Notes: generated by a model not told the origin, from the letters alone. A stretch of DNA of 64,000 nucleotides from Pseudoalteromonas shioyasakiensis (GCA_013391845.1 CP058414.1:1102501-1166500), one strand, 5' to 3'. Shown: positions 1-11,761, numbered from the stretch's first letter. Numbers and translations are program-made.

Positions 1-1993
<1,993 letters not shown>

Positions 1994-2118
1994 TACAACG
2001 CCAAACGCGTTTTGTGACAGCGTAACAGACAGAAGTTAAGAAACTAAAGTAGACATTTACTTGATATCAGAATTCCAGATTTATTAATTTGCTCAAAAGA
2101 GCGAATTAAAACCAAATT

Positions 2119-2235
2119 TGCTTGGTGACAATAGCGTTTTGGACCCACCTGACCCCATGCCGAACTCAGTAGTGAAACGAAACAGCGCCGATGATAGTGT
2201 GGCATTTGCCATGTGAAAGTAGGACATTGCCAGGC
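2119..2235 (+). rRNA. rrf: 5S ribosomal RNA
   Basis: The core CCCACCTGACCCCATGCCGA and AGCGCCGATG blocks are typical gammaproteobacterial 5S rRNA. The ends pair with each other (GCTTGG near 2120 with CCAGGC near 2230), which sets the borders to within a base or two. It follows the 23S gene by about 125 bp with no tRNA between or after, and it precedes a strong terminator, so it closes the rRNA operon. Confidence 0.95.
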
Positions 2236-2248
2236 TCCAAATTAAAGA

Positions 2249-2278
2249 AAGCCCGATTCGAAAGAGTCGGGCTTTTTT
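2249..2278 (+). terminator. Rho-independent terminator of the rRNA operon
   Basis: A GC-rich stem AAGCCCGATTC / GAGTCGGGCTT with a GAAA-type loop is followed by a run of six T. It lies 13 bp after the 5S rRNA. Confidence 0.92.
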
Positions 2279-2283
2279 GCGTT

Positions 2284-2360
2284 TGGAGCTGTCAGCTTTC
2301 AGCTTTCAGACGTCAGCTGAAACACAGAGACATCAGACGTTAGATATTAGATGTCAGCTG
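2284..2360. repeat. Degenerate heptamer-periodic microrepeats
   Basis: From 2284 the sequence can be read as consecutive 7-bp units: TGGAGCT, GTCAGCT, TTCAGCT, TTCAGAC, GTCAGCT. After a short break come CATCAGA, CGTTAGA, TATTAGA, TGTCAGC (2331-2358). A clean CCTAGAA x3 array follows at 2485-2505, and a similar 7-bp array lies at 20868-20897. The function is unknown. Confidence 0.6.
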
Positions 2361-2404
2361 AGCGGTAGGGTTGTTTACTGAAGAGACTCCTTCAGCAACA
2401 AAAC

Positions 2405-2472
2405 GAGTAGGAGGCACGTCAGTGCCGAATCTAGACCTTAACAAACACATTCATGGCTAAAGCCATTCCTAC
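2405..2472. repeat. Pair of REP-like hairpins in opposite orientation
   Basis: The plus strand reads GTAGGAGGCACGTCAGTGCC (stem GGCAC/GTGCC, 2413-2426). The minus strand reads GTAGGAATGGCTTTAGCCAT (stem 2453-2466). Both share the GTAGGA head followed by a short hairpin, which is the pattern of REP (repetitive extragenic palindrome) elements in gammaproteobacteria. A third copy of the pattern lies near 25592-25625. The 317-bp gap between 5S and yibQ holds only the terminator, the microrepeats and these hairpins. Confidence 0.55.
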
Positions 2473-2552
2473 AACTACACTCTTCCTAGAACCTAGAACC
2501 TAGAACCTTTATGACTTACTCTTTCTAACTCGCAAATCGTGTTTTGTTCAGC

Positions 2553-3311
2553 TTACTCCCCTTGTCTTTGTTCAGCCTTGGCTAATTGAATGTATTTGGT
2601 TTCTACTAGCTGTGAGAGTGGAACAAGTTCGAAGCCTTGCTGTTGTAGTTTTGGGAGTGCTTGCTGTAGAAATGCAACGGTTTCTGGGTAGGGGTGTGCA
2701 ATAGCGATTGCATAGTTGAAGTGCTCAGCTTTGGTCTTTAGTTCTTCAAGTTGATGTTGTAGCTGGCTTTGGGTGACATTGTTATCAAGGAATACATGAC
2801 GAGATACGTTTGCGACACCATAAAGGTTGGCAACATTTTGCGCTTCACTTTGGCTAGTTGTTCGACTATCTAAGAAGTACAAACCACGCTTTTTTAGGAC
2901 TTCCATGGTCCATTTCATAGGCTCAGTAAGCTGTGTTAGCTCAGACCCCATATGATTATTGACACCTTTTACTTGTGGCAATGAGGCTAACGCATGGCCG
3001 AGAGTAGTTTGTAACTCGGACTTAGTCATGGTATCTGTTAGGGCTCCTGGACCAAGCGCTTTGCTTTTATCAAGCGCTTGCATTGGAACATGTAAAAGCA
3101 ATTCTTTATGAGTTTTACTGGCACGCTCTGCAAAAATTTGCGAATAGGGGGTATGGGGCAAGATTGAGAATGTCACTTGCCCTGGTAATTTTAATATTTC
3201 AAGATCGCGCTGATGATTACCTATATCATCGATTACTATGGCTATTTGCTTTGCTTGGCAGAATAGCGGTAGGCAACATACGGCGAGTAATAAGCCTGTT
3301 CGTAGATTCAC
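2553..3311 (-). CDS. yibQ: Divergent polysaccharide deacetylase family protein (YibQ)
   Basis: A 252-residue protein with an N-terminal signal peptide (hydrophobic residues 5-18, likely cleavage after CQA at about 20). It begins the mature part with the family hallmark IAIVIDDIGN. It belongs to the divergent polysaccharide deacetylase (YibQ/DUF610) family, a NodB-like fold usually lacking the full catalytic set; the substrate is not established. The MGSELTQ and HVFLDNNVT segments are typical of the family. It is the last gene of the minus-strand group gpmI-envC-ctpA-yibQ, the E. coli order plus ctpA, which suggests a periplasmic cell-wall role. Confidence 0.9.
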   Translation of the reverse strand: MNLRTGLLLAVCCLPLFCQAKQIAIVIDDIGNHQRDLEILKLPGQVTFSILPHTPYSQIFAERASKTHKELLLHVPMQALDKSKALGPGALTDTMTKSELQTTLGHALASLPQVKGVNNHMGSELTQLTEPMKWTMEVLKKRGLYFLDSRTTSQSEAQNVANLYGVANVSRHVFLDNNVTQSQLQHQLEELKTKAEHFNYAIAIAHPYPETVAFLQQALPKLQQQGFELVPLSQLVETKYIQLAKAEQRQGE

Positions 3312-3346
3312 TTTTTGTAATTATTATATCCATTGTGAGCATTTAC

Positions 3347-4615
3347 TTACTGCATAATAACTAGCTGCTTTGCTGTAAGTTGCTTTTTGTCTTGTCTATC
3401 TAGAAGTGAGCTAAAAAGCGCCAATTCTTGAATGTTTTTTATTATAACGTCTTGGTCAATTTCTGAAAGCATTGTTTGATTAATACTCACATCTGGGGGA
3501 ATCCCTTTACCATCGATTGATTGACCTGCAGGTGTGTAATAGCGTGCTGTGGTCAATTTTAATGCCGTATTACCGTTACCTAATGGAATAAGCGACTGCA
3601 CAGAGCCTTTACCAAATGAGGTTTCGCCAATTAGCACTGCTCGTTGATTATCTCTTAATGCTGCAGCGAGTATTTCAGCCGCAGATGCTGAGTTCTCGTT
3701 AATAAGTAGGGCGATAGGGGCACCATTGAGTATGTCACCCTTATGCGCTTGATACTTTTGATTGGCTTCGTTGAAGCGACCTCTGGTTGAAACAATAGTG
3801 CCGTTATCTAAAAACAGATCAGCGACTTCAATGGCCCCTTGTAATGTACCACCAGGATTGTCACGTAAATCAATTATTAGCCCAGAAAGTGGAAAGCTAT
3901 TGGTGACTTGCATTTTTGCAAGTTCTCGAGCAACATCGTGCAGTGTGTGATTGTTAAATGCATTGATACTGATTAGTGCAACGCCTGTATCTGCTAAATA
4001 GCCACTAACGCTCTGCAAATTAATTTGTTGGCGTTTAATCGAGAAGTTGAGCTCAGCTTCTTTCTCCCTTTTAACTGCTACATCGACAGCGCTTTGCCCG
4101 CTTTCACGAATTAATTTCGCTACTTCTTCAATGCTTTTATCTATAATTGGCTGTTGATTTATACCAATAACTTCATCATTTACTTGTAAACCAGCAACTG
4201 CTGCAGGTGATTTATCAATGATGTTGACTATAAATACTCGACCATCTTCTACTTTGACTTCGATACCTAGTCCTGTGTATCGACCATTAGTGCTACTGAA
4301 GATGGCATCGAGCTCATTCTCATCCAGATACTTTGAGTAAGGGTCAAGGCGTTCGAACAATTCTTCGACTTGTAAATTATCTGGCTGGTTAACAAATGAA
4401 TTTTGTAGTTTAAGATCATCTACATAATACGTATGAATATTAAAAAGGATTTCGTTTAATTCATGATGCTGAAGAGACTGTAACGAGGGCTTAGAATGAG
4501 CCTGAAACGATTGCAGCATCAGGCAGAGAAAGGTTATAAGCATCACTAAAGACAGCTGAGTGAAAAACTTAGCTGGGGAAAAGTGTGCTTTGCAAGAATG
4601 TTTAGTTTTTAGCAT
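3347..4615 (-). CDS. S41 family carboxyl-terminal processing peptidase
   Basis: A 422-residue CtpA/Prc-like serine protease. A hydrophobic segment at about 19-36 anchors or exports it. A PDZ domain spans roughly 105-185 (YTGLGIEV, SPAAVAGLQVNDEV). The catalytic Ser-Lys dyad is visible as Ser311 in NENSASAAE and Lys336 in SFGKGSVQ, with Gln340 in the usual place. Proteases of this family trim periplasmic or membrane proteins from the C terminus. It lies 35 bp downstream of envC in the same direction, so it probably acts with septal amidase activation, although that link is inferred. Confidence 0.93.
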   Translation of the reverse strand: MLKTKHSCKAHFSPAKFFTQLSLVMLITFLCLMLQSFQAHSKPSLQSLQHHELNEILFNIHTYYVDDLKLQNSFVNQPDNLQVEELFERLDPYSKYLDENELDAIFSSTNGRYTGLGIEVKVEDGRVFIVNIIDKSPAAVAGLQVNDEVIGINQQPIIDKSIEEVAKLIRESGQSAVDVAVKREKEAELNFSIKRQQINLQSVSGYLADTGVALISINAFNNHTLHDVARELAKMQVTNSFPLSGLIIDLRDNPGGTLQGAIEVADLFLDNGTIVSTRGRFNEANQKYQAHKGDILNGAPIALLINENSASAAEILAAALRDNQRAVLIGETSFGKGSVQSLIPLGNGNTALKLTTARYYTPAGQSIDGKGIPPDVSINQTMLSEIDQDVIIKNIQELALFSSLLDRQDKKQLTAKQLVIMQ

Positions 4616-4650
4616 CAGCTGCTCCTCATAGAGTGCAGCTATTTAATCAA

Positions 4651-5790
4651 TTAAATGCGTCTGCACCATTTTACAGGATTTACTGCGCGTCCTTTGTGGC
4701 GTATTTCGAAGTATAGACCAGGATCCGGTTGTCCGCCGCTTTGACCTACTAAAGCAATTGTCTCCCCTTCTCTAACAAGGTCGCCAACATCGCGAAGTAG
4801 AGTTTGTGCGTGGCCATACAAGCTCATGAAACCATCGCCATGATCAATAGCGATAACCCAACCAAAGCCATTTAGCCAGTCAGCGTAAACAACTTGGCCG
4901 TTCTGTACGCTTTTTACATTACTGCCTTCTTTAGCGCTGATAAGTACGCCTTTCCAATCTATGTTGCCGTGCTTACGTTGCCCAAAGCGATGGCGTAATG
5001 ACCCTTTAGTTGGCCAGTCAAGTTTGCCTTTACTACTTTGTAAGCCTAGTAGTTCTACTTTTTGGTTTCGTTCTTGTTCTAGCTCTTCTATTGCGGTTAT
5101 TAGGGTTTGCTCGTTTTCTTTTAAATAATCAATTGAGCTCTTTGTTTCTTTTAATGCTGATTGTAGTTTATTGAGGTTAGTTTTACGTTCTTGCTGTGCA
5201 TTGACTAAGGCTTGCTGACGTCTTTTTTGTTCGTCATATAAAGCAACTAGGCGTTGTTTAGTTTTTTCAAGTTCAGCTTGGTTGTCTGCAATTTCTTGCT
5301 GCAGTGCTTTGAGCTCTTCAATTTGTTCGATGCGTGCTTTATTTAAGTAATTATAATAACTTAGTGTACGTTCAATTTTGGCAGTGTCTTGCTGGTTAAG
5401 CAGCATTTTTGAGTAGTCATGGCTACCAGCCATGTAAGCACTTTTTAACTGTGCAGCTAATAAGGTTTGTCGCTGTGCTTGTTGGGCTTTCAGCTTTTGT
5501 GCCTTTGCTTGCTGTTCACGCTGTTGTTGCTCGTTTTCTTTAACTGATTGGGCTGCAAGATTTAATGCTTTTGCATTTTTAGCAATGTCGAGTTCATGGG
5601 CGCGGAGATCTTTGCGCATTTGGGCAATTGACTTGCGTTGACCTTTAAGTTCAGCCTCTGTTTTTTGTAAAGCTGATTGAATATCTGATAGGTCTTTTTT
5701 GGTTTGATCTTCATTAGCAACAACCGAAGTTGCTACTAATGAAGTCAGTATTAAACCAATTTTAAGGAAGTGGTTAATACATTTACTCAT
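4651..5790 (-). CDS. envC: Murein hydrolase activator EnvC
   Basis: A 379-residue periplasmic protein: signal peptide (about 1-25, ending VVANED), a long Lys/Glu/Gln-rich coiled coil (about 28-245), and a C-terminal LytM/M23 domain (about 260-379). EnvC activates the septal amidases AmiA/AmiB and is recruited by FtsEX through the coiled coil; its LytM domain is degenerate and regulatory rather than catalytic. Here YGHAQTLL and PGLYFEIR match the family pattern. It starts 3 bp downstream of gpmI's stop, so the two are probably cotranscribed. Confidence 0.94.
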   Translation of the reverse strand: MSKCINHFLKIGLILTSLVATSVVANEDQTKKDLSDIQSALQKTEAELKGQRKSIAQMRKDLRAHELDIAKNAKALNLAAQSVKENEQQQREQQAKAQKLKAQQAQRQTLLAAQLKSAYMAGSHDYSKMLLNQQDTAKIERTLSYYNYLNKARIEQIEELKALQQEIADNQAELEKTKQRLVALYDEQKRRQQALVNAQQERKTNLNKLQSALKETKSSIDYLKENEQTLITAIEELEQERNQKVELLGLQSSKGKLDWPTKGSLRHRFGQRKHGNIDWKGVLISAKEGSNVKSVQNGQVVYADWLNGFGWVIAIDHGDGFMSLYGHAQTLLRDVGDLVREGETIALVGQSGGQPDPGLYFEIRHKGRAVNPVKWCRRI

Positions 5791-5793
5791 AGC

Positions 5794-7338
5794 TTATTTC
5801 AGCGTCATGATTGGTTTACCAGTCATTTCACTTGGCTGCTCTAAGCCGAGTAGGTGGAGCATGGTTGGTGCCACGTCACTTAATGTCTTACCATCATGCG
5901 GTGTTGCATCACGGCCAACATAGATAAATGGCACAGGCTCACTTGTATGTGCAGTATGTGCTTGCCCCGTTGCTGGGTTAGCCATTTGTTCAGCATTGCC
6001 ATGATCGGCTGTGATCAGAGCTTCACCGCCATGTTCTTCAAGTGCTGCAACCACACGACCAATACAGTGATCAACTGCTTCACAAGCTTTAACTGCAGCT
6101 TCAAATACACCTGAGTGACCTACCATGTCTCCGTTAGGGTAGTTACAGATGATAGCATCGTATTTACCGCTAGCGATTGCTTCAACAAGTTTATCGGTCA
6201 GCATTTCAGAGTTCATTTCTGGTTGCAGATCATAGGTTGCTACTTGAGGTGATGGGATCAGTTCGCGAGTCTCACCAACAAACTCATCTTCACGGCCACC
6301 GCTGAAGAAGAAGGTAACGTGTGCGTATTTTTCTGTTTCAGAAATACGTAGCTGTGTTTTACCTTGTTTCTCTAACCATTCGCCCAATACGTTTGTTAAG
6401 GGTTCCGGTGCAAATGCAATCGGCGCTTTGATGTCTGCTGCATACTCAGTCATCATTACAAAAGCGCTTAACTTAGGTGATTTTTTCTTATCAAAACCAC
6501 TGAAGTCAGCATCAACAAAGGCACGAGTCATTTCTCGTGCTCGGTCAGCTCTGAAGTTAGCAAAAATAACTGTATCACCGTCATTAATTTCAGCAGCTGA
6601 TTGGCCCTCTGGCACAACAGTTGTTGCAGCAACAAATTCATCGTTTTCGTCACGTGCATAAGCGGCTTCAAGTGCGGTAACGCCATCTGTATAGCTGTAT
6701 TCAGCAATGCCACTAACCATAACGTCATAAGCAAGCTCGACACGGTTCCAACGGTTATCACGATCCATTGCATAGTAACGACCAACAAGCGTAGCTAAAC
6801 GGCCGCAGCCAAGTTCTGTAAATACGGCTTCGATTCGTTCAATTGATGCTTTTGCACTGCGTGGCGGCGTGTCACGGCCGTCTAAGAAACCGTGAAAGTA
6901 AACTTCTTTTGCACCGCGCTTGGCAGCAAGTTCAATCGTTGCGACAATGTGATCTTCATGACTATGAACACCACCTGGGCTTAAAAGACCCATAATATGA
7001 ACGGCTTTGCCAGCCTTTACAGCTTTGTCAATATTATCAACAAGTGCTGGGTTGCTATCGAACTCACCATCATCAATCGCTTTAGTAATGCGAGTGAAAT
7101 CTTGGTAAACAATACGGCCAGCACCTAAATTTACGTGGCCTACTTCAGAGTTACCCATTTGTCCTGCAGGTAAACCAACATCAAGTCCCGAACCTGAAAT
7201 TAATGTATGTGGGCGGGTTGCCCAAAGGTTATCGAGTACTGGGGTATTAGCAGCAAGAATAGCGTTACTTTCTGTGTCTTCACGGTATCCCCAACCGTCT
7301 AAGATCATTAATACCAATGGTTTTTTATGCTCTGTCAT
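5794..7338 (-). CDS. gpmI: 2,3-bisphosphoglycerate-independent phosphoglycerate mutase
   Basis: A 514-residue cytoplasmic glycolytic enzyme that interconverts 3- and 2-phosphoglycerate, using two manganese ions and a phosphoserine intermediate. Asp14 in ILDGWG and catalytic Ser64 in GNSEVGH are visible, as are the metal-binding [10 protein letters not shown] and [10 protein letters not shown] near the C terminus. The start at 7338 is chosen because an AGGAGCT ribosome-binding site lies just upstream and the protein then begins MTEHKKP; an in-frame extension of 13 codons exists but does not look like the family. It leads the operon with envC, ctpA and yibQ and is divergent from yibN. Confidence 0.96.
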   Translation of the reverse strand: MTEHKKPLVLMILDGWGYREDTESNAILAANTPVLDNLWATRPHTLISGSGLDVGLPAGQMGNSEVGHVNLGAGRIVYQDFTRITKAIDDGEFDSNPALVDNIDKAVKAGKAVHIMGLLSPGGVHSHEDHIVATIELAAKRGAKEVYFHGFLDGRDTPPRSAKASIERIEAVFTELGCGRLATLVGRYYAMDRDNRWNRVELAYDVMVSGIAEYSYTDGVTALEAAYARDENDEFVAATTVVPEGQSAAEINDGDTVIFANFRADRAREMTRAFVDADFSGFDKKKSPKLSAFVMMTEYAADIKAPIAFAPEPLTNVLGEWLEKQGKTQLRISETEKYAHVTFFFSGGREDEFVGETRELIPSPQVATYDLQPEMNSEMLTDKLVEAIASGKYDAIICNYPNGDMVGHSGVFEAAVKACEAVDHCIGRVVAALEEHGGEALITADHGNAEQMANPATGQAHTAHTSEPVPFIYVGRDATPHDGKTLSDVAPTMLHLLGLEQPSEMTGKPIMTLK

Positions 7339-7530
7339 TATAGCTCCTGAAGATTGGCACTTATATATCACTAGCATACCGTGTTTTATGGTTTTGATCA
7401 GCTATCAATATGTCATATTAAAATATTTCACGCCCTAGCATTTTCAATTCAAGCACGTATACTTGCGTGGCAAATTTTAATTAACCCATGGCTATGCGCT
7501 GTGGCACCTAAATTTCTTAGTGGAAAACGC

Positions 7531-7962
7531 ATGGATCAATATATTGAATTTATCTCAAATCATCCGGTTTTGAGCATTATCTGGTTGGCATTAGTCGCAA
7601 TGCTGATCAGCAGTTGGTTTAAAAGTAAATTTTCGGCTATTCGTCAAATCAATCCACAGCAACTTACTTTGCTAATTAACCGTGATGATGGTCAAGTCGT
7701 TGATATACGTTCACAAAAAGAGTTTAACTCTGGCCGTATTGCAGGCGCAACTCACTTAAATCCAGAAAAAGCAAAGCAATCTGATTTTTCAAGCCTTGAA
7801 AAGTTTAAGACTAAACCCATTATACTAGTATGTACCACGGGCATGACTGCCTCAGGTATCGGAACTGCAATGCATAAAGCAGGTTTTGAGCGTGTTTATG
7901 TATTAGCGGGCGGTATGGGCGCTTGGCAATCAGCTAGCTTACCAACAACGACCGGTCGTTAA
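7531..7962 (+). CDS. yibN: Rhodanese-like domain protein (YibN)
   Basis: A 143-residue single-pass membrane protein: a transmembrane helix at about 11-28, then a rhodanese fold (about 40-140). The active-site loop holds a cysteine (VCTTGMTASG), so sulfurtransferase activity is possible. The start at 7531 is preferred over an upstream one at 7381, because the protein then lines up with E. coli YibN (MDQYIEFISNHP). It heads the plus-strand group yibN-grxC-secB-gpsA. Confidence 0.9.
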   Translation: MDQYIEFISNHPVLSIIWLALVAMLISSWFKSKFSAIRQINPQQLTLLINRDDGQVVDIRSQKEFNSGRIAGATHLNPEKAKQSDFSSLEKFKTKPIILVCTTGMTASGIGTAMHKAGFERVYVLAGGMGAWQSASLPTTTGR

Positions 7963-7996
7963 ACAAAGCAGCTAACAGCCCGATAGAGGAATTATT

Positions 7997-8254
7997 ATGA
8001 GTAAAGTTGTTCTTTACACCAAAGCATACTGTCCATTCTGCCAACGCGCTTTGGCGTTATTAGAGAGCAAAGGTGTAAACTACACGAATATCGATATTGG
8101 TGTTCACCCTGAGCGTCGTGATGAAATGATCGACAAAGCTAATGGTGGTTACACGGTTCCGCAAATTTTCATTAATGATGAACATATCGGCGGTTGTGAC
8201 GACATGATGGCAATTGAAGCGCAAGGCCTTTTAGACGCAAAGCTTAACGCTTAA
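7997..8254 (+). CDS. grxC: Glutaredoxin 3
   Basis: An 85-residue thiol-disulfide oxidoreductase. The redox motif CPFC is at Cys12/Cys15. The cis-proline motif TVP is at 53-55, followed by the glutathione-binding GGCDDM. It reduces protein disulfides with glutathione in the cytoplasm. It lies 34 bp after yibN with an AGAGGAAT ribosome-binding site, in the conserved yibN-grxC-secB-gpsA order. Confidence 0.96.
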   Translation: MSKVVLYTKAYCPFCQRALALLESKGVNYTNIDIGVHPERRDEMIDKANGGYTVPQIFINDEHIGGCDDMMAIEAQGLLDAKLNA

Positions 8255-8295
8255 TAAATTTTAAATATAAAAACGAATACAAGTTAGGAATTACA

Positions 8296-8784
8296 ATGAA
8301 CGAAGAAAATCAAAACGCAGCAGCAGAACAACAAGCAGGCGCTCAATTCTCAATTCAACGCATTTATACTAAAGATGTTTCTTTTGAGACACCTAATTCA
8401 CCTGCTATTTTCCAAAAAGAGTGGACCCCTGAAGTTAAGCTAGACTTAGATACTCGTTCTAACAAATTAGAAGAAGGCGTGTTTGAAGTTGTTCTTGCTT
8501 TAACTGTGACGGCTTCAATCGGTGAAGAAACAGCATTCCTTTGTGAAATCCAACAAGCGGGTATTTTCACTATCGGTGAAGTTGAAGAAGTTCAGCTTGC
8601 GCACATGTTAGGTGCTTTCTGCCCGAACGTACTTTTCCCTTACGCTCGTGAAGCAGTATCAAACCTAGTTAACCGTGGTACTTTCCCACAATTAAACTTA
8701 GCGCCAGTTAACTTTGACGCACTATTTGCTCAATACATGCAACAACGTGCTGCTCAAGACCAACAGGCAACTGCAGACGCATAA
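8296..8784 (+). CDS. secB: Protein-export chaperone SecB
   Basis: A 162-residue tetrameric cytosolic chaperone that keeps precursor proteins unfolded and delivers them to SecA. The family signatures [17 protein letters not shown] and the C-terminal [24 protein letters not shown] region are intact. The acidic/Gln-rich ends are typical. It sits between grxC and gpsA as in enterobacteria. Confidence 0.97.
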   Translation: MNEENQNAAAEQQAGAQFSIQRIYTKDVSFETPNSPAIFQKEWTPEVKLDLDTRSNKLEEGVFEVVLALTVTASIGEETAFLCEIQQAGIFTIGEVEEVQLAHMLGAFCPNVLFPYAREAVSNLVNRGTFPQLNLAPVNFDALFAQYMQQRAAQDQQATADA

Positions 8785-8787
8785 GCT

Positions 8788-9795
8788 ATGAGTACAGCAC
8801 AATCAGCTGTTACAGTATTAGGGGCGGGGTCTTATGGCACCGCCCTTGCTATTTGCTTTGCCAGAAATGGTCACCCAGTTACCTTGTGGGGCCGCAATAG
8901 CGATGACGTTGCTACGCTTGCAGCTGAGCGGAAGAATCAACGTTATGTTCCTGATGTTAGCTTTCCTGAAACGCTTCAACTAGAAGCTAATTTAGAAACG
9001 GCAGTTAAAGCAAGCAAGATCATTCTTGTTGTTGTGCCAAGTCATGCGTTTGCAGGTACGCTTCAAAAAATTAAACCTTGGTTGTCAGAAGGTGCCGAAG
9101 TTGCATGGGCTACTAAAGGCTTAGAACCTAATACTGGCCGTTTATTGCAAGAAGTAGCAGTGCAAGAGCTTGGGGATGATATCCCATTGGCTGTGCTTTC
9201 TGGGCCTACTTTTGCTAAAGAAATGGCAATGGGCTTACCAACGGCTATTTCGGTATCGTCGACTTCTAAAGATTTTGCAAAGCAGCTGGCAGACCTTTTA
9301 CACTGTGGACGTTCATTTAGGGTGTATAACAATGATGATTTCATTGGTATACAACTTGGCGGCGCGGTTAAAAATGTGATTGCAATTGGCGCAGGTATGT
9401 CTGACGGCTTTGGTTTTGGTGCTAATGCACGAACAGCCTTGATCACTCGTGGTTTAGCTGAGCTTTGTCGTTTAGGTTGTGCATTAGGTGCTCGTTCAGA
9501 TACCTTTATGGGGATGGCTGGCCTTGGTGACTTAATCTTAACCTGTACAGATAACCAATCTCGTAACCGTCGTTTTGGTCTTGCGCTTGGTAAAGGTGAA
9601 GGGGTTGAAGCTGCGATTGAATCAATAGGTCAGGTCGTAGAAGGCTATAGAAATACCAAAGAAGTGTACCTACTTGCTGAGCGTACAGGCATAGAAATGC
9701 CAATTACGGAGCAAATTTACAAAGTGCTTTATGAAAATAAAGATGTAAAAGAAGCTGCGATGGCGTTGCTTGGCCGTGAGCAAAAATCCGAATAA
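8788..9795 (+). CDS. gpsA: NAD(P)H-dependent glycerol-3-phosphate dehydrogenase
   Basis: A 335-residue enzyme that reduces dihydroxyacetone phosphate to sn-glycerol-3-phosphate for phospholipid synthesis. The Rossmann nucleotide-binding motif GAGSYGTA (12-19) and the catalytic-lysine region [13 protein letters not shown] are present. It begins 3 bp after the secB stop, with no strong ribosome-binding site of its own, so translational coupling is likely. A strong bidirectional terminator follows. Confidence 0.97.
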   Translation: MSTAQSAVTVLGAGSYGTALAICFARNGHPVTLWGRNSDDVATLAAERKNQRYVPDVSFPETLQLEANLETAVKASKIILVVVPSHAFAGTLQKIKPWLSEGAEVAWATKGLEPNTGRLLQEVAVQELGDDIPLAVLSGPTFAKEMAMGLPTAISVSSTSKDFAKQLADLLHCGRSFRVYNNDDFIGIQLGGAVKNVIAIGAGMSDGFGFGANARTALITRGLAELCRLGCALGARSDTFMGMAGLGDLILTCTDNQSRNRRFGLALGKGEGVEAAIESIGQVVEGYRNTKEVYLLAERTGIEMPITEQIYKVLYENKDVKEAAMALLGREQKSE

Positions 9796-9830
9796 ACAAT
9801 CTTAAAAATTCAGATTGTGCACTGTAAAAT

Positions 9831-9860
9831 AAAAAACGCGATTCATGAATCGCGTTTTTT
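9831..9860. terminator. Bidirectional Rho-independent terminator between gpsA and the GGDEF/EAL gene
   Basis: A perfect 14-bp inverted repeat AAAAAACGCGATTC / GAATCGCGTTTTTT has a 2-base loop. It carries A and T tracts on both sides, so it can end transcription from both converging genes. Confidence 0.9.
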
Positions 9861-9877
9861 ATTTGCAATTTTAACTG

Positions 9878-11761
9878 CTAGCTAGATTGCTGGTTCTCTA
9901 ACGTGTCATTAATAAATTCGCTGACTTGCTCGGCTTTTAATGGTTTACAGTAATAATAACCTTGCTGGAAATGACAACCCATAATATGCAGCATATAGGC
10001 CTGCTCCTCAGTTTCCACTCCTTCAGCAACCACATTTATATCCAAATATTTAGCTAGTCGCACTATGGTGGCAGTGATATTGCGATCTTGTTCATTCTTA
10101 TCGATGTCTTTTACGAATGACTTGTCGATTTTGAGCGTATCTATTGGAAAACGCTTTAGGTAACTTAGCGATGAATGGCCAGTGCCAAAGTCATCAAGCG
10201 CGATATGTACACCAATTGATTTAATCCGTTTCATTTGCTGTTCTGCAAACTCAGGGTTATCCATCATGGCGCTTTCAGTGATTTCAAGTTCTAAGCAATG
10301 TGCAGGCACGTCAAATTTAGCCAAGTTGTCGATTAGCGTTTCGATAAGGCTGCTTTGTTGAAAGTGTAAGGCTGAAATATTAATAGCTACATTACCAAAT
10401 GAAATGCTTTGCTTTCGCCACTGAGCCAGCTGATTAAGAAGTTGCTCCATCAGTAATTGGGTGAGCGGAATAATTGCCCCATTTTGTTCTGCGAGAGGAA
10501 TAAACTCATCAGGAATAATGATGCTGCCATCCTCTTGTGGCCAACGAACTAAAGCCTCAAAACCGTACAATTGGTTGTGCTGAGCATCAAACTTAGGTTG
10601 AAAGTAAAGCTCAAACTCATTGTTGGTAATCGCTCTAAATAAAGCGCTTTCTTTGGTTAATTCGGTTGGGTCGAGCGTGTGGCGGTCTTTATCAAAAAAC
10701 TGATAAGTATTACGGCCCATTTTCTTAGCATGATTTAGGGCACTATTTGCGCTGCGCATTAAGTTTTCACAGTTGTATGCATTGTCTGGGTAGATAGCAA
10801 GGCCACAACACGCTGTTAGCGAGGTTTCAAAACCATCTAACATAAAAGGGGTCTTAAATTGTTGTAGTACGATGTCTGCGGTCTTTTTGGCGAAGAACAC
10901 CGTTTTGCCAGAGTATAGGTAGGGCGGCACCAGTACCGCGAATTCATCAGCACCAATTCTTGCAATAGTAAAGCCTGAATTTAGGGAGTCGGTTAAACGA
11001 CAGGCGACTTCTTTTAACAGAACATCGCCAATCGTGTGGCCCAGTGAGTCATTAATTTTTTTGAAATTGTCTATGTCGATAAAGATGATCAACAGGCTTG
11101 GGTAAGTGTCATTACAGGCTTTAATTGCTTTTTCAAGTGATTCTATAAAAATGGCGCGGTTTGATAAGCCTGTTATGCTGTCTTTGGTAGTGAGCTTGAG
11201 CATAGCTCGCTCGTTATTCTTACGAGCAGTCACATCAGAAAACATACCAACGTATCTTACAGAGCTTTTCGCAAAGCGTGGTGTGGTCACTTTTGTTATA
11301 CACAAATCAATGGCGTAGGGTTGCCCATCTCTACGTAAATTCCAAATTTCGCCAGACCAATAACCGTCATTACTTAACTCCTGTTGTATGATTTCTTCGA
11401 GTTGCTTATCGCGACCAGCTTGCGTTAATGCTTTGAATTTTTTGCCAAGTACATCGTTTTTTTTATAACCCGATATTTCACTAAATGCGTTATTGATTTC
11501 TATGATCCGAAACTGCTCATCGCTGACCCAAATTCCATCTTTAGACTGAGAGAGTAGGGCATCCAATAGCGTCATCTTTTGATTTCTTTGATAATAGATG
11601 ACCGCTCCAACAAGGATGACAATAGCTAAAAGAATCAGCAGTAAAAGGGGCGCTATGTTTGGGGCTTGCGAGATAGTGGGATTTGAAACAGCAGTAGAAG
11701 CAGCACTAGAAAAGTGCTGCATCAGTAAAATGATACTGCCTACTTGGGCGAAAAAGCGCAT
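9878..11761 (-). CDS. Membrane-anchored PAS-GGDEF-EAL protein, probable c-di-GMP phosphodiesterase
   Basis: A 627-residue signalling protein: one transmembrane helix (about 36-58), a PAS/PAC sensor (about 64-182), a GGDEF domain (about 190-350) and an EAL domain (about 365-620). The GGDEF signature reads GADEF, so diguanylate cyclase activity is doubtful. The EAL site looks complete: EALVRW, NISALHF, EITESAM, DDFGTGHSS, LKIDKSF, VVAEGVET and the Gln in QQGYYY. The inferred output is c-di-GMP breakdown, possibly with the GGDEF domain as a GTP sensor. It is monocistronic and converges on gpsA. The ligand for the PAS domain is unknown. Confidence 0.92.
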   Translation of the reverse strand: MRFFAQVGSIILLMQHFSSAASTAVSNPTISQAPNIAPLLLLILLAIVILVGAVIYYQRNQKMTLLDALLSQSKDGIWVSDEQFRIIEINNAFSEISGYKKNDVLGKKFKALTQAGRDKQLEEIIQQELSNDGYWSGEIWNLRRDGQPYAIDLCITKVTTPRFAKSSVRYVGMFSDVTARKNNERAMLKLTTKDSITGLSNRAIFIESLEKAIKACNDTYPSLLIIFIDIDNFKKINDSLGHTIGDVLLKEVACRLTDSLNSGFTIARIGADEFAVLVPPYLYSGKTVFFAKKTADIVLQQFKTPFMLDGFETSLTACCGLAIYPDNAYNCENLMRSANSALNHAKKMGRNTYQFFDKDRHTLDPTELTKESALFRAITNNEFELYFQPKFDAQHNQLYGFEALVRWPQEDGSIIIPDEFIPLAEQNGAIIPLTQLLMEQLLNQLAQWRKQSISFGNVAINISALHFQQSSLIETLIDNLAKFDVPAHCLELEITESAMMDNPEFAEQQMKRIKSIGVHIALDDFGTGHSSLSYLKRFPIDTLKIDKSFVKDIDKNEQDRNITATIVRLAKYLDINVVAEGVETEEQAYMLHIMGCHFQQGYYYCKPLKAEQVSEFINDTLENQQSS

